From assembly GCA_964564435.1 (NCBI GenBank), contig CAZMAT010000006.1:62001-126000 (forward strand): a DNA stretch of 64,000 nt, in the 5' to 3' direction. The notes below the pieces were generated by a model. It was not told the DNA's origin. It saw only the letters and a program-made list of their open reading frames with translations, and searched no databases. Source of the stretch: Fermentibacter sp964564435. Its GTDB lineage: Bacteria; Fermentibacterota; Fermentibacteria; Fermentibacterales; Fermentibacteraceae. Shown piece by piece: positions 53,773-63,197 of this stretch; the first letter of the stretch is position 1; each line of letters opens with the position of its first letter. A program made the position numbers and the translations under genes.

Positions 53773-55026
53773 TCAAGAGCCCGGCAAGGCGCCCCCGGCG
53801 GGCTGACCGCATGCGTCTGCGGCCCTCCATGAGTCGATCATGCTCCGGGCATGCCCGGCGGCGGAGAAGTGTCCGGATATCCGCGCCCTTGCGGCGGCCC
53901 CCAGCGAAGAGGAGCCATCCGGATCGCCCAGCAGGCGCAGCAGGACCCCTGCCAGCGCGGAAGGATCCCCGGGATCGGTCAGGACTCCGCTCACTCCGTC
54001 CTCGACGAGCTCCGGTACGCCGGAGAGGCGGGTCGAAACGACGGGGACGCCCATCCCCATCGCCTCCATCAGTGCTATGGGGATGCCGTCCATGTCGCCG
54101 TCCGGAGCCTTCACGCAAGGAAGGACGGCGACGGCTGAGGCGGCCGTGCCCGCAAGCACCTCGTCCGAAGGCAGCGCTCCCGGGAACTCGACGAACCCGT
54201 CGAGGCCCATGCCGGAAGCCTTCTCACGGTACATGCGGAGCCTTTCACCGCTCCTGTCGGCCCCTGCGACGACGCAGCGCCAGCCGCTCCTCGCGGCCTT
54301 CATGATCGCGCATGCCGAAAGCAGGACCCCCACTCCCTTCTTGTCGGCCAGGCCGCTGGCCATGCACCAGATCAGCCCGCTCCCGATGCCCGACCACGCC
54401 GGCAGGCCCCTCTGCTCTATCCCGAGCCGGTTCACGACGGCCCTCGAGCCCGCACCGGCACCCCATCTCTCGGTGATGAAGCGCCTGTCGAAGTCGGAGA
54501 TGGTGAACAGTGGGCATGCCTTCGAGAGCATCAGCCCGACGGCCCGGGGCCTCCTGGGCGTGAAGATGTCGGCGGCATGCACCGTGAGGCTCCAGGGGAC
54601 GCCGAGCATCCTCGAAGCCCACATCGCCACGGCGGCCGGCTCCCATGCGAAATGGCTGTGTATCCTGTCGGGAGGGTTCTTCGCGAGCGCGTCCGCGAGC
54701 CTCGCGCCGTAGGCCATGAGCAAGGGGCTGGAGACGCGGAAGGCTTCGGCGGCGAGGCCGGCCATGGAGCGGGGGTGCACGAGGAATGCGCGTGTCGTGC
54801 TCAGGAGGGAGCGGACGGCCTGCCCGGGAGTAGGCGAGCCCGTCACCAGCTCCCCTCCGGAACCGCCCTGCACGGAACCCGCAGGCAGGTCCCCGCCGGT
54901 GATCGTGTCGATGTACCGGTCGGCGCCGGGGAGCCAGATCTCGGTTTCGACCCCGAGGGCGCCCAGTGCCTCCACCTCCGTCCTCACGTAGGTCGGCAGG
55001 AAGCCCAGCACCATGGCGACCCTCAT
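53773..55026 (-). CDS. Family 4 glycosyltransferase
   Basis: The 417-residue GT-B enzyme has MRVAMVLGFLPTYVRTEVEAL at the N-terminus, SLTVHAADIFTPRRP at the end of the first domain, and a donor domain with MASGLADKKGVGVLL and the E-x7-E region DGIPIALMEAMGMGVPVVST. It is of the type that builds O-antigen or capsule chains. The frame is open much further upstream because of the neighbouring gene; ATG 55026 overlaps that gene's stop (ATGA) and begins the fold. Confidence 0.87.
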   Translation of the reverse strand: MRVAMVLGFLPTYVRTEVEALGALGVETEIWLPGADRYIDTITGGDLPAGSVQGGSGGELVTGSPTPGQAVRSLLSTTRAFLVHPRSMAGLAAEAFRVSSPLLMAYGARLADALAKNPPDRIHSHFAWEPAAVAMWASRMLGVPWSLTVHAADIFTPRRPRAVGLMLSKACPLFTISDFDRRFITERWGAGAGSRAVVNRLGIEQRGLPAWSGIGSGLIWCMASGLADKKGVGVLLSACAIMKAARSGWRCVVAGADRSGERLRMYREKASGMGLDGFVEFPGALPSDEVLAGTAASAVAVLPCVKAPDGDMDGIPIALMEAMGMGVPVVSTRLSGVPELVEDGVSGVLTDPGDPSALAGVLLRLLGDPDGSSSLGAAARARISGHFSAAGHARSMIDSWRAADACGQPAGGALPGS

Positions 55027-56285
55027 CGTCCGTCCCCCCCGGCGCCGCATCCCGCGAAGCGTCCGTATATCCCCTTCAGCACCGCGGCCTGCGCCGGCCA
55101 GGTGTATCGCGCCAGGGCGGCCGCCCTGCCGTTCCCACCCATCTCCGTCCTCGCCGCCCCGTCGGAGGCGAGGCCGAGGATGCCGCTGGCTATGGCCCGG
55201 GGGCTCTCGGGGTCTATGAGCATCCCGCAGCGCTCCCTGCCTATCAGGTCGGCCATCTCCGGCAGGTCGCTCGCGATGATCGGGAGACCGGCCATCATGT
55301 ACTCGTAGAGCTTGTTGGGCAGCGAATAATAGTGATTGGGGCAGGTGTTCTGGAACAGGATCAGGCCGATGTCGGCCGATGCCGTCACGCCGGGCAGCTT
55401 TTCCGACGGCACCGGCGGGAGGATGGAGAGCACCCCGTTCACGTCCCTCTCCCTCGCCATGGCCGGAAGCACGCCCGATGTCGCGTCGGGGCCTATCATG
55501 ACCACCCTGACCGAACCCCTGGGCAGGAGCCCGCAGGCTTCTATCAGTTTCTCGAGTCCGCGCTCGTACGCTATGGCCCCCTGGTACAGCACGATGGGGC
55601 CGCCATCCTCCGGAACGCCCTCCAGCCGCCCCCTGGGAGGCAGCTCGGGGATGGCCTCGGGGCAGTTCTCGACGAGCTCTATCCGGATCCCGGGGTACAT
55701 CTCCTCCATGACGCCGATCCTGCCGCGGGTGACCGCGATCACCGCATCGGCCCGGCGGATCAGCAGCCTCTCGGCAAGGCGGTCGCGCAGCCTCCCGAAA
55801 AAGCCGGTCTCGCGCAGGTACCTGGCCGAACCGAGCCAGAGCTCGTGCGAGTCGTATACGAGCCGCGCCCGGAGGAGCAGGGCGGCGGCCCGGGCGGGCA
55901 TCAGCGTGTCGAGATCGTGGGCGTGCACCACGCACGCCCCTGTGCGCAGCGCCGAGGAGAGGAGGCGGACGTCGAACACGGCGTTGCGGAAGAAGTCGGC
56001 GGCCCTGCGCCTCGCCCTGCTGTGGCGGAGCCGCGAGAGGACGGCGCGGAAGGGCCCCCGGGGGCTGAATTCCGAATCGAGGCTGTCCGTGATCGAGGCG
56101 GCGGCAGGGGACCTGAACCGCAGCCTCCTGACTGATATCCCGTTCCAGTCCTCCTCGCGCGGAGCGCCCGGCTCCTCCCAGCAGAGGACGGTCACTTCCC
56201 AGCCCGCGGCCTTCAGGGCCAGGGCCTCCTTCTTCACGCGGGCATCTCCCCGGAGTCTGTTCTTGAGCATGAAGCAGGTCCGCAA
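55023..56285 (-). CDS. Family 4 glycosyltransferase
   Basis: The 420-residue GT-B enzyme starts RTCFMLKNRLRGDARVKKEA, a form of the N-terminal helix common in GT4 enzymes. CVVHAHDLDTLMPA and LVYDSHELW follow, and the donor domain has IVLYQGAIAYERGLEKLIEA and the E-x7-E region PNKLYEYMMAGLPIIASDLP. The chosen start is TTG 56285, which has AAGGAG five bases before it; ATG 56270 is an alternative but lacks a ribosome site. It is first in a two-gene glycosyltransferase operon, perhaps with the acidic protein gene downstream. Confidence 0.85.
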   Translation of the reverse strand: MRTCFMLKNRLRGDARVKKEALALKAAGWEVTVLCWEEPGAPREEDWNGISVRRLRFRSPAAASITDSLDSEFSPRGPFRAVLSRLRHSRARRRAADFFRNAVFDVRLLSSALRTGACVVHAHDLDTLMPARAAALLLRARLVYDSHELWLGSARYLRETGFFGRLRDRLAERLLIRRADAVIAVTRGRIGVMEEMYPGIRIELVENCPEAIPELPPRGRLEGVPEDGGPIVLYQGAIAYERGLEKLIEACGLLPRGSVRVVMIGPDATSGVLPAMARERDVNGVLSILPPVPSEKLPGVTASADIGLILFQNTCPNHYYSLPNKLYEYMMAGLPIIASDLPEMADLIGRERCGMLIDPESPRAIASGILGLASDGAARTEMGGNGRAAALARYTWPAQAAVLKGIYGRFAGCGAGGDGR

Positions 56286-56311
56286 GGGGACTCCTTCCGA
56301 TACGACTGCGA

Positions 56312-56320
56312 AGGATACTA
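56312..56320 (-). promoter_or_regulatory. Putative -10 region (TAGTATCCT) of the glycosyltransferase pair
   Basis: On the minus strand TAGTATCCT lies 27 bases before the TTG start at 56285. It resembles the A/T-rich boxes before other operons in this window. Confidence 0.35.
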
Positions 56321-56372
56321 GAGGCCCCGTTCCGCGGCAATCCACGGCTGGCACACCGAGGGCTCCACAGGG

Positions 56373-56378
56373 TAGAAT
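56373..56378 (+). promoter_or_regulatory. Putative -10 box (TAGAAT) of the aspartokinase operon
   Basis: TAGAAT lies 26 bases before ATG 56405. Together with the box on the other strand it makes this 119-base gap a divergent promoter region. No -35 match is convincing. Confidence 0.4.
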
Positions 56379-56404
56379 CCGCCTTGGAGAGCACGGAGGT
56401 GTTC

Positions 56405-57604
56405 ATGGAGGCAACGAGCCCCAGAGTCTACAAGTTCGGTGGCACCTGCATCGCCGACGAGCCCGGCAGGCAGGCGGCGGTGGGGCACTGCGCGAAGGCT
56501 CTCTCGGACGGCAGGGGTCTCGTGGTGGTGGTCTCCGCCATGGGCAGGAACGGCGACCCGTACGCCACGGACACCCTCTCCGGCCTGGCGCCGGGCGCTC
56601 CGGCCGCCGAGCGCGACAGCCTCCTCTGCTGCGGCGAGATCATCTCGGCTGCCGTGATGGCCGATGCCCTCAGGAGCAGCGGTATCCCGGCCGAGTCGCT
56701 CGCGGGCTGGGACGCCGGACTGTCGACCGACGGGCTCCATGGCGATGCAGAGATCTGCAGGATCGACACGGCGCGGATACGCGGGCTGCTCGAGAGGGGA
56801 GTGGTCCCGGTGGTGGCCGGTTTCCAGGGAGGCGGTCCGGACGGGGCGGCATGCACCCTGGGCAGGGGGGGCTCGGACACGACGGCCCTTGCCCTTGCCG
56901 CCGCCATCGGGGCCGGGGAGGCCGTCCTCTTCAAGAACGTCGATTCCATCAGATCGGCCGATCCCGCCCTGGTCGGGAACACCATCCGCATGGAACGCAT
57001 CAGCTACGAGGATCTGAGGCAGATGTCATGGCAGGGGGCCGGCGTCGTCCACCCCAGGGCAGCCGAGATCGCGGGCGAGGCCGGCATCCCGGTCGAGGTC
57101 AGGCGCCACTCCTCGGGCGATACCGTCACCCGGATAGAGCCCTTCGTCATCAGGGGCGGCAGGTACATAACCGGGGTCGCGTCCGGCCCCGACGTATCGC
57201 GGGTGTCGGTGACCGATCCCGGTGGGGGTCCTCCCAGTTCCTTCTACGCTAACGTGTTCGGCGCTGTAGCCGATGCCGACATCTCGATGGACATGTTCTC
57301 CGTGATGGGAAGCATCGTCCTCTTCACGGTCGACGGCCCGAGGGCGGCGGACGTCCGGTCCATCCTCTCCGGGATGGGCTTCGCGGTGGCCCTCGAGGGG
57401 CCATGCTCCAAGGTCTCGATCGTGGGTGCCGGCATGCACGGGATGAGGGGCGTCATGGCCCGGTTCGCCCGCACTCTCGACTGCGCCGGGATCGAGATGC
57501 TGCAGACCGTCGACTCGCATGCAACCATTTCCGCGCTGGTAAGGCGCGCCGACAGGGACAGGGCGCTCGCCGCCCTCCACCACGAGTTCCTGGAGGCCGG
57601 ATGA
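56405..57604 (+). CDS. Aspartate kinase
   Basis: The 399-residue amino acid kinase phosphorylates aspartate, the first step to lysine, threonine and methionine. The catalytic domain shows VYKFGGTCIAD (KFGGTS with Cys for the Ser), VVVVSAMGRNGDP, GFQGGGPDGAACTLGRGGSDTTA and WQGAGVVHPRAAEIA. Two ACT-like regulatory units follow (about 270-399; FGAVADADISMDMFSV; SKVSIVGAGMHGMRGV), pointing to feedback control. The ATG has GGAGGTG upstream; an in-frame upstream TTG is less likely. It overlaps uppP by ATGA. Confidence 0.88.
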   Translation: MEATSPRVYKFGGTCIADEPGRQAAVGHCAKALSDGRGLVVVVSAMGRNGDPYATDTLSGLAPGAPAAERDSLLCCGEIISAAVMADALRSSGIPAESLAGWDAGLSTDGLHGDAEICRIDTARIRGLLERGVVPVVAGFQGGGPDGAACTLGRGGSDTTALALAAAIGAGEAVLFKNVDSIRSADPALVGNTIRMERISYEDLRQMSWQGAGVVHPRAAEIAGEAGIPVEVRRHSSGDTVTRIEPFVIRGGRYITGVASGPDVSRVSVTDPGGGPPSSFYANVFGAVADADISMDMFSVMGSIVLFTVDGPRAADVRSILSGMGFAVALEGPCSKVSIVGAGMHGMRGVMARFARTLDCAGIEMLQTVDSHATISALVRRADRDRALAALHHEFLEAG

Positions 57605-58401
57605 GGCTCCTCCCCGTCCTTCTGCTCGCCCTCGTGCAGGGGATCGCAGAGTTCCTCCCAATCTCCAGTTCCGGGCACCTCGCCCTGCTGGGATGGTTCC
57701 TCGGGTCCGGCGCGACGGGCGAAGGGGTTCTGATCGAGGTCATACTGCACCTCGGGACACTCTGTTCGGTTCTCGTCTTCTACCGGGCCGGCATCTCCCG
57801 GCTCGTCGCAGGGCTGTTCAGAGGCGCAGGGGATTCATGGAGGCTGCTGCTGCTGCTTGCCCTGGCCTCCATCCCCGCGGCGGCGGTCGGGCTTCTCTTC
57901 GAGGACGGCATCGAGAGCGCCTTCTCCTCGCCTCTCCTGGTCGCCGCCCTCCTCGGGATCAACGGTGTGATCCTGCTGGTGTCGGGCCTCCTGCGCAGGG
58001 AGAGGAGGGCTCCGAGCGGGAGCGGCCCCGGGTTCCGGCACGCGGTGGCCGGGGGTCTGGCGCAGGCTGTCGCGATCCTTCCGGGGATCTCCAGATCGGG
58101 ATCGACGATCTCCGCGATGACCGCCGCGGGCATGGCCCAGACCGATGCCGCCGGGTTCTCCTTCCTCATGTCGATACCCGCGGTTGCGGGCGCCGGCCTC
58201 CTCGAGGCCCGGGGGATCGCATCCCTCGACCCGGCCGACATCCCCGTGGCGCTGGCGGGATTCGCCGTGTCCTTCCTGGCCGGCTGCGCCTCGCTCCGGC
58301 TGCTGATCGGCATGCTGGGACGGAACAGGCTCTGGGTCTTCGGTGTATACTGCCTGGTAGCATCGGTGGCCGCGACGGCCGTAATCCTCACGGGAGGCTG
58401 A
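57601..58401 (+). CDS. uppP: Undecaprenyl-diphosphatase UppP (BacA)
   Basis: The 266-residue membrane enzyme with about eight helices recycles undecaprenyl pyrophosphate to the monophosphate carrier for peptidoglycan and surface glycans. It has ALVQGIAEFLPISSSGHLAL (catalytic Glu and Ser-rich loop) and LPGISRSGSTISAMTAAGM (conserved Arg). All key residues are present. It overlaps the aspartokinase stop by ATGA. Its product would feed the polysaccharide operon. The frame is open upstream as a shadow of the kinase gene; ATG 57601 is the family start. Confidence 0.95.
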   Translation: MRLLPVLLLALVQGIAEFLPISSSGHLALLGWFLGSGATGEGVLIEVILHLGTLCSVLVFYRAGISRLVAGLFRGAGDSWRLLLLLALASIPAAAVGLLFEDGIESAFSSPLLVAALLGINGVILLVSGLLRRERRAPSGSGPGFRHAVAGGLAQAVAILPGISRSGSTISAMTAAGMAQTDAAGFSFLMSIPAVAGAGLLEARGIASLDPADIPVALAGFAVSFLAGCASLRLLIGMLGRNRLWVFGVYCLVASVAATAVILTGG

Positions 58402-58404
58402 CCC

Positions 58405-61200
58405 ATGTATGCGCTTCTTCTCGCTTGCATTACGGGTACACCCCCTGCGGGATGGGCCGGGGCGTGCGCGGCCGGCGACTGGCCGGGCGCGCTGTCGATC
58501 GCGGAGGGCGCCATCGCCGCCGATTCCCTCGAAGCCGATGCATGGGCCTGCGCAGCCATCGCCGCCTTCCGGTCGGAGACCGGTTCGAATGCGTCCGGCT
58601 GGGCAGACGCAGCCCTCGCGCTCGACTCCCTCTCGCCCCTCGCATGGGCGGCCAGGGGAACCCTGCTCTCGACCACAGATCCGGAAGCCGCCCTCGTGGC
58701 GTTCCGCAGGTCTCTCGAACTGGATGAACTCTGCATCCCCGCCATCGAGGGGATGGCCGGGGTCATATCCTCCGCAGGCGATTACATACTCTCGGTCGAT
58801 CTCCTCGAAAGGCTCCTGGAAGCCGATCCGTCCTACAGGCCCGCATTCCTGCCGCTGATCGGAGCCCTGGGGATGTCGGGCCGGGAGGAGGAGGCCCTCG
58901 CGCGGGCCTCGGCCCTCTCCGGCCTCCATCCCGATTACCGTGACCTCTCTCTCGAGTTCGGCACGCTCCTCGAGGAGGCGGGCCTCCCCGACTCGGCCAT
59001 GGCTGTCTACACCAGGACCGTCCCGTCCGGCCCCTCCGGCACGGAGTTCCACAGGCGGATCGGCCTCCTCCACGAGGACCGGGGCGGGTTCGGAGCAGCG
59101 ATCAAGAGCTACAGGGAGGCCATCGCGTCCGATTCGACGGATTCGTGGGCCTTCGGCGAGATCGGCTGGTGCCTCGAGGCGGTGGGGCGGGACGATCTGG
59201 CCATGGAATGGTACATGGCGGGCCTGGATGTCGACCCCGGCTACTCCTGGGCCGCCTACAGGGCGGGCCTGCTCATGCAGAACCAGGGGCTTCCCGACTC
59301 TGCCAGGACGTGGTTCGAGGAAGCCCTGGCGATCGATCCCGCGATGACCGAAGCCTGGGTCAGCCTCGGGCTGCTGGACGAGAGCGAAGGACTGCTCGAA
59401 CAGGCCGCCGACGACTACCGGAGGGCCCTCGATCTCGATCCATCCGACGCCTGGACCTGGGGCGAGCTGGGGTACGTCTACTACAATCTCGGGAGCACTG
59501 CCGAAGCCGCCACTGCATACGAGATGGCGGTCGGGATCGACTCCTCCTACCAGTGGGGATGGGAGCAGCGCGGCCTGCTGTACGAGGAGGAGGGCGAACC
59601 CGGCCTCGCCGCCTCGTGGTATCGCGCAGCCATCGAGGCCGCACCCCAGAGCGCCTGGCTGTACGGCGAGCTGGGCATGCTGCTGGAGGATGCGGGCAAG
59701 GCCGACTCGGCCGAGGCCGTCTATCTCGAGGCGCTCTCGATCGACAGCCTCTATTCCTTCGGGCTGCTCAGACTCGCCCGCATCGAGCGCAGGACGGGCT
59801 CGCCCGAAACCGCGCTCGACTATCTCGACAGGTACCTGGAGGCATCGGGCGACAGGGGCATGGCCATGCTGGAGGCGGCCTCGATCCGTCGAGGGATGGG
59901 GGAGGTCGGACAGGCCGACAGCCTGGAGGCCCTGGCCATGGAGTACGATCCCGCATCGGCCGAGAACCTTGCATGGAGCCTCCACTACAACGGGATGACC
60001 GACGAAGCCGTGGCTGCGGGGATCCTGGCCTGCAGGAAGGCCCCCGGCGACCCGGCGGTTCTCCTGTCGATCTGCGACATGCTGTCGGCCGCAGGCAGGT
60101 TCCCTGTCGCGGACAGCCTTTGCAGGGCCGCCACAGGCGCCTTCCCGGGGGATGCGGCTGTGTGGAGGGCCTGGGGGACGGTCCTCGGCACGGCCGAGAT
60201 GTACACAGATGCGGAAGAGGCCCTGGAGGTGTCGTTCCTTCTCGACAGCGCATCCTACGAGACCGCCAGCCTCCTGGGCGAGGCGCTCCTGTTCCAGGAC
60301 AGGTACGCCGAAGCGGAGGAATGGCTCGAACGCTCGCTCGAGCTCGATCCGGAGGCGGTGTTCTCGATCTGCTACCTCGGGCTCATACGAGAAAGGATGG
60401 GCGATCCGTCGGGAGCCCTGGACCACTACCTGGAGGCTCTCAGGATCTCCCCCGGCTACTCCTACGCAGAGGATCGGATACGGTACGTCTCCGACCCATC
60501 GTACGACGTGGGCTACTGGAGGATGGAGTCGAGGCCGTTCTCGGCGTCGATCTGGGCCGACCTGTCCTTCGAGAGGGGCAACAGCGATGAGAGCAGCTAC
60601 CAGGGCGGCGCCGAGGCCTCGTGGATCTGCGGGCCCCGGGGCAGCAGGGTGGATGCCGAGTTCATGGGCAACCTCGAGAAGGTCTACGTGAGGGAGAGGG
60701 AGAACTCCGCCTGGGCGTCGCTCGGGATGGAATACTTCCTGACCGGCGTGCTGTACGCCAAGGCCCACGGGAGCTGGGACCGCCAGCCCTCCACCGTGAG
60801 GCCCTGGCAGGTCAGCTCATACACTTCGATAGGCTACCGGGAATGGATCACCGACTGGCTGTACGTCGCGCCTGAGATCGGGGTCGGCATGGTGACCAGC
60901 CGGTGGTACATGGAGGAGAAGAGGACCGACGACTGGACGTCGTACCTGTCGCTCGGGGTGTGGATGAACCGCGAGGATTCCCTGCTGCCGTCGCTCTGGG
61001 TGGGGGCGGGCGTCTATCTCCCGCCCGACGACACCGACGACTACTTCGCCAACGGCAATGCGGAGATATCGTTCGACGCCATGGACAGGGTGAGCATCGC
61101 CGTGGGATGCAACCTCGACTACACGAACAGGCCGGTCATCCCGACATGGGAGAAGCTCGACTCGGAAGTCTACTCGAGGATCAGCCTCTCGCTCTTCTGA
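58405..61200 (+). CDS. Secreted TPR protein with C-terminal outer-membrane barrel-like domain
   Basis: The 931-residue protein has a signal-like N-terminus (MYALLLACITGTPPAGW). About 20 TPR-type helical repeats follow, such as WAFGEIGWCLEAVGRDDLAMEWYMAGLDVDPGYSWAAYRAG and ALDYLDRYLEASGDRG, covering residues ~25-700. The last ~220 residues are strand-rich (ADLSFERGNSDESSYQGGAEASW; ASLGMEYFLTGVLYAKAHGSW; PEIGVGMVTSRWYMEEKR) and end in SRISLSLF, resembling a DUF481-type outer-membrane barrel. The product would place a periplasmic protein-binding scaffold on an outer-membrane anchor. Its partner is unknown. GGGAGG lies before the ATG, 3 bases after uppP. Confidence 0.75.
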   Translation: MYALLLACITGTPPAGWAGACAAGDWPGALSIAEGAIAADSLEADAWACAAIAAFRSETGSNASGWADAALALDSLSPLAWAARGTLLSTTDPEAALVAFRRSLELDELCIPAIEGMAGVISSAGDYILSVDLLERLLEADPSYRPAFLPLIGALGMSGREEEALARASALSGLHPDYRDLSLEFGTLLEEAGLPDSAMAVYTRTVPSGPSGTEFHRRIGLLHEDRGGFGAAIKSYREAIASDSTDSWAFGEIGWCLEAVGRDDLAMEWYMAGLDVDPGYSWAAYRAGLLMQNQGLPDSARTWFEEALAIDPAMTEAWVSLGLLDESEGLLEQAADDYRRALDLDPSDAWTWGELGYVYYNLGSTAEAATAYEMAVGIDSSYQWGWEQRGLLYEEEGEPGLAASWYRAAIEAAPQSAWLYGELGMLLEDAGKADSAEAVYLEALSIDSLYSFGLLRLARIERRTGSPETALDYLDRYLEASGDRGMAMLEAASIRRGMGEVGQADSLEALAMEYDPASAENLAWSLHYNGMTDEAVAAGILACRKAPGDPAVLLSICDMLSAAGRFPVADSLCRAATGAFPGDAAVWRAWGTVLGTAEMYTDAEEALEVSFLLDSASYETASLLGEALLFQDRYAEAEEWLERSLELDPEAVFSICYLGLIRERMGDPSGALDHYLEALRISPGYSYAEDRIRYVSDPSYDVGYWRMESRPFSASIWADLSFERGNSDESSYQGGAEASWICGPRGSRVDAEFMGNLEKVYVRERENSAWASLGMEYFLTGVLYAKAHGSWDRQPSTVRPWQVSSYTSIGYREWITDWLYVAPEIGVGMVTSRWYMEEKRTDDWTSYLSLGVWMNREDSLLPSLWVGAGVYLPPDDTDDYFANGNAEISFDAMDRVSIAVGCNLDYTNRPVIPTWEKLDSEVYSRISLSLF

Positions 61201-61209
61201 CCCGCTCCG

Positions 61210-62499
61210 CTAGCGCCTGAGCAGCTCCGCGACCGGCCTGCCCAGTATCCTGCGGAACGACAGCCAGGCCAGCCCGGTCGAGACCGCCAGCACGAAGACC
61301 AGGCCTGCCGCCATGTAAGCGGCGGGGAAGACCGCAAGCGAATCGAGCGCCGACCTGAGCACGGTGGAGAGGGAGAGCAGCGCCTCGCTCACCCCCCAGG
61401 CCGTCACAGCGCCCCCGAGCCCCCCCAGCACGAGCGAGATCGCCGACATGAAGAGGATCTGGAACGAGAACACCGCCGCCAGCTTCTCCCAGGGCGTGCC
61501 AAGGGCGACGAGCACCCCTATGGCGAACCTCCTGCTGCGGATGTCCGACACCAGGGTGTGGACCGCGCTCGTCACGGCAGATACCAGTATGGCGAGGGCG
61601 AGGGCCGACAGGGCCGTCGTGACGATGGCCACCAGCATCTCGGCCTTCTGTGCGATGCCCCTCCGGGTCTCCGCCCGGAGGCCGAGCGCCTCCGCCCTCC
61701 TGACGATGGCGGGGACGTCCTCGGCTCTCGCGGCAGTCACCATCAGCGCGCTGTAGCTCCTCTCCCTCTCGGGCAGGAAGAGCGTGTTCATGCCGTCCAC
61801 GAACTCGATGGGCACCGCCAGGGCGAAAAGGGCCAGGTTGTCGGAAGTGGCCACGATCCTGGCCCTGACCGTCACGGGCCTGTGCGAGGACCTGGCTATG
61901 GAGCTGCTACCCACCGTCACCTCGCACTCCAGGCCCACCACTCCCTCGGGGCTGAGCCCCACGAGGTCGTTCGCCTCCGCGAAACCGGCGTTGTAGAGCA
62001 GGAGCAGGTTCTCGCTCAGGACGATGGGCAGGAAGGTGGCGGCGCTGTCGGAGATGTCGTACGACCAGTCGATGCCCTGGAGCACCGAGTCGCCCAGGAA
62101 CTCCCCCGTCACACCCTCGATGGTGATGTCGGTGTAGTAGGGCTGGCCTCCCAGCAGACCCTCGAGATACGCCGGGACGTGCGCGTAGATCTGAGGATCG
62201 ATCCTCGAGACCTCTGGCAGGGCTGCGAGCGAGTCTCGCAGGGACTCGGTGATCTCCAGCCCCCCCAGCTCGCTCTGGAAGAAGCCGGCCTGGATGCCCG
62301 GGGGCACCACCCTCACCTGCTCCGCCGGAAGGTCGCGGGACATGAACCTGTCCAGCACCCTGCCCACGCCGAGGCCGATGGAGATGAAGAAGACGAGGAA
62401 CAGGGCGGCCGTGAACAGCATGACCTGGCTGAACAGGTAGTCGCGCCAGTGTCCCCTGTTCCAGAGCTTGATCGCGTAGGCGGTCTCCCTCGTCCTCAT
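61210..62499 (-). CDS. FtsX/MacB-like ABC transporter permease
   Basis: The 429-residue inner-membrane protein has an N-terminal helix (about 24-46, SQVMLFTAALFLVFFISIGLG), a large periplasmic domain (~50-280) and three C-terminal helices (about 290-420), with SDIRSRRFAIGVLVALGTPWEKLAAVFSFQI as the coupling region. This is the type VII ABC layout of MacB, LolC/E and FtsX. Such permeases move lipoproteins or drive periplasmic processes rather than transport small solutes. The stop is 10 bases from the convergent TPR gene, and the start overlaps the ATPase stop (ATGA). Confidence 0.85.
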   Translation of the reverse strand: MRTRETAYAIKLWNRGHWRDYLFSQVMLFTAALFLVFFISIGLGVGRVLDRFMSRDLPAEQVRVVPPGIQAGFFQSELGGLEITESLRDSLAALPEVSRIDPQIYAHVPAYLEGLLGGQPYYTDITIEGVTGEFLGDSVLQGIDWSYDISDSAATFLPIVLSENLLLLYNAGFAEANDLVGLSPEGVVGLECEVTVGSSSIARSSHRPVTVRARIVATSDNLALFALAVPIEFVDGMNTLFLPERERSYSALMVTAARAEDVPAIVRRAEALGLRAETRRGIAQKAEMLVAIVTTALSALALAILVSAVTSAVHTLVSDIRSRRFAIGVLVALGTPWEKLAAVFSFQILFMSAISLVLGGLGGAVTAWGVSEALLSLSTVLRSALDSLAVFPAAYMAAGLVFVLAVSTGLAWLSFRRILGRPVAELLRR

Positions 62500-63197
62500 G
62501 GCGCGCTCCCCCCTTCGGGAGGAACGTTCCTCTCCGCCGGGCGGAGGCGGCCCTCCCTGAGTTCGAGGACCCTGTCGGCGCGGGAGAGGACTGCATGGGA
62601 GTGGACCACGGCTATCAGGGTGAATCCCTGCTTCCTCCTGAGCCCGTCGAGCATGTCGAAGAGGATGTTCTCGTTGTCGTCGTCGAGGCTCGCGCTGGGC
62701 TCGTCGGCGAGCAGCACGCCGGGCCGGTTCACGAGGCCCCGCGCCACCGCCACCCTCTGGCGCTCGCCCCGCGAGAGCATCGCTGTCGGGGTCGAGTCTA
62801 TCCGCACCCCGAGCTGGTCCATGACGTCGATCGCGCTGTTGCGTGCAGATTCGGCGTCCCTGCCCGAGAAGACCGCAGGCAGGATGGCGTTCTCGAGAGC
62901 CGTCAGCTCGGGCAGGAGATGGAAGTCCTGGAAGACGTACCCGAGCATGTCGCGTCTCATAGAGGCCAGACCGGCCGGAGTGGCGGACTTCACGTCCCTG
63001 CCGTCCAGCTCCAGCCTGCCCTCGAATTCTAGGTCGTGCGTGCCGAGGATGCCGAGGAGGGTGCTCTTCCCGGTGCCGCTGCGGCCAATGATGCCCAGGA
63101 ACTCGCCCGGGGAGGCTTCGAGGTCGAGCCCGTCGAGCACGCGCAGGCTCCCGAACGACCTCCCCACGCCTTCAGCCTTCAGGATCGCCCCGCTCAC
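62496..63197 (-). CDS. LolD/MacB-type ABC transporter ATPase
   Basis: The 233-residue ATPase has Walker A GRSGTGKST (38-46), YVFQDFHLLPELTALEN (Q-loop), signature LSRGERQRVAVARGL, Walker B GVLLADEPSASLD and the H-loop in AVVHSH. It is of the LolD/MacB/FtsE subfamily and should power the permease encoded directly downstream. The frame is open upstream, but GTG 63197 overlaps the lipoprotein stop (GTGA) with GGGAGG seven bases before it, and begins the domain. Confidence 0.9.
   Translation of the reverse strand: MSGAILKAEGVGRSFGSLRVLDGLDLEASPGEFLGIIGRSGTGKSTLLGILGTHDLEFEGRLELDGRDVKSATPAGLASMRRDMLGYVFQDFHLLPELTALENAILPAVFSGRDAESARNSAIDVMDQLGVRIDSTPTAMLSRGERQRVAVARGLVNRPGVLLADEPSASLDDDNENILFDMLDGLRRKQGFTLIAVVHSHAVLSRADRVLELREGRLRPAERNVPPEGGSAP

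Noticed and set aside
53495..54118. A 207-residue protein from the full minus-strand frame that contains the acidic protein
   Set aside because: The upstream two thirds is antiparallel or out-of-frame to the glycosyltransferase gene and Arg-rich; only the final acidic segment has its own start, ribosome site and free space.
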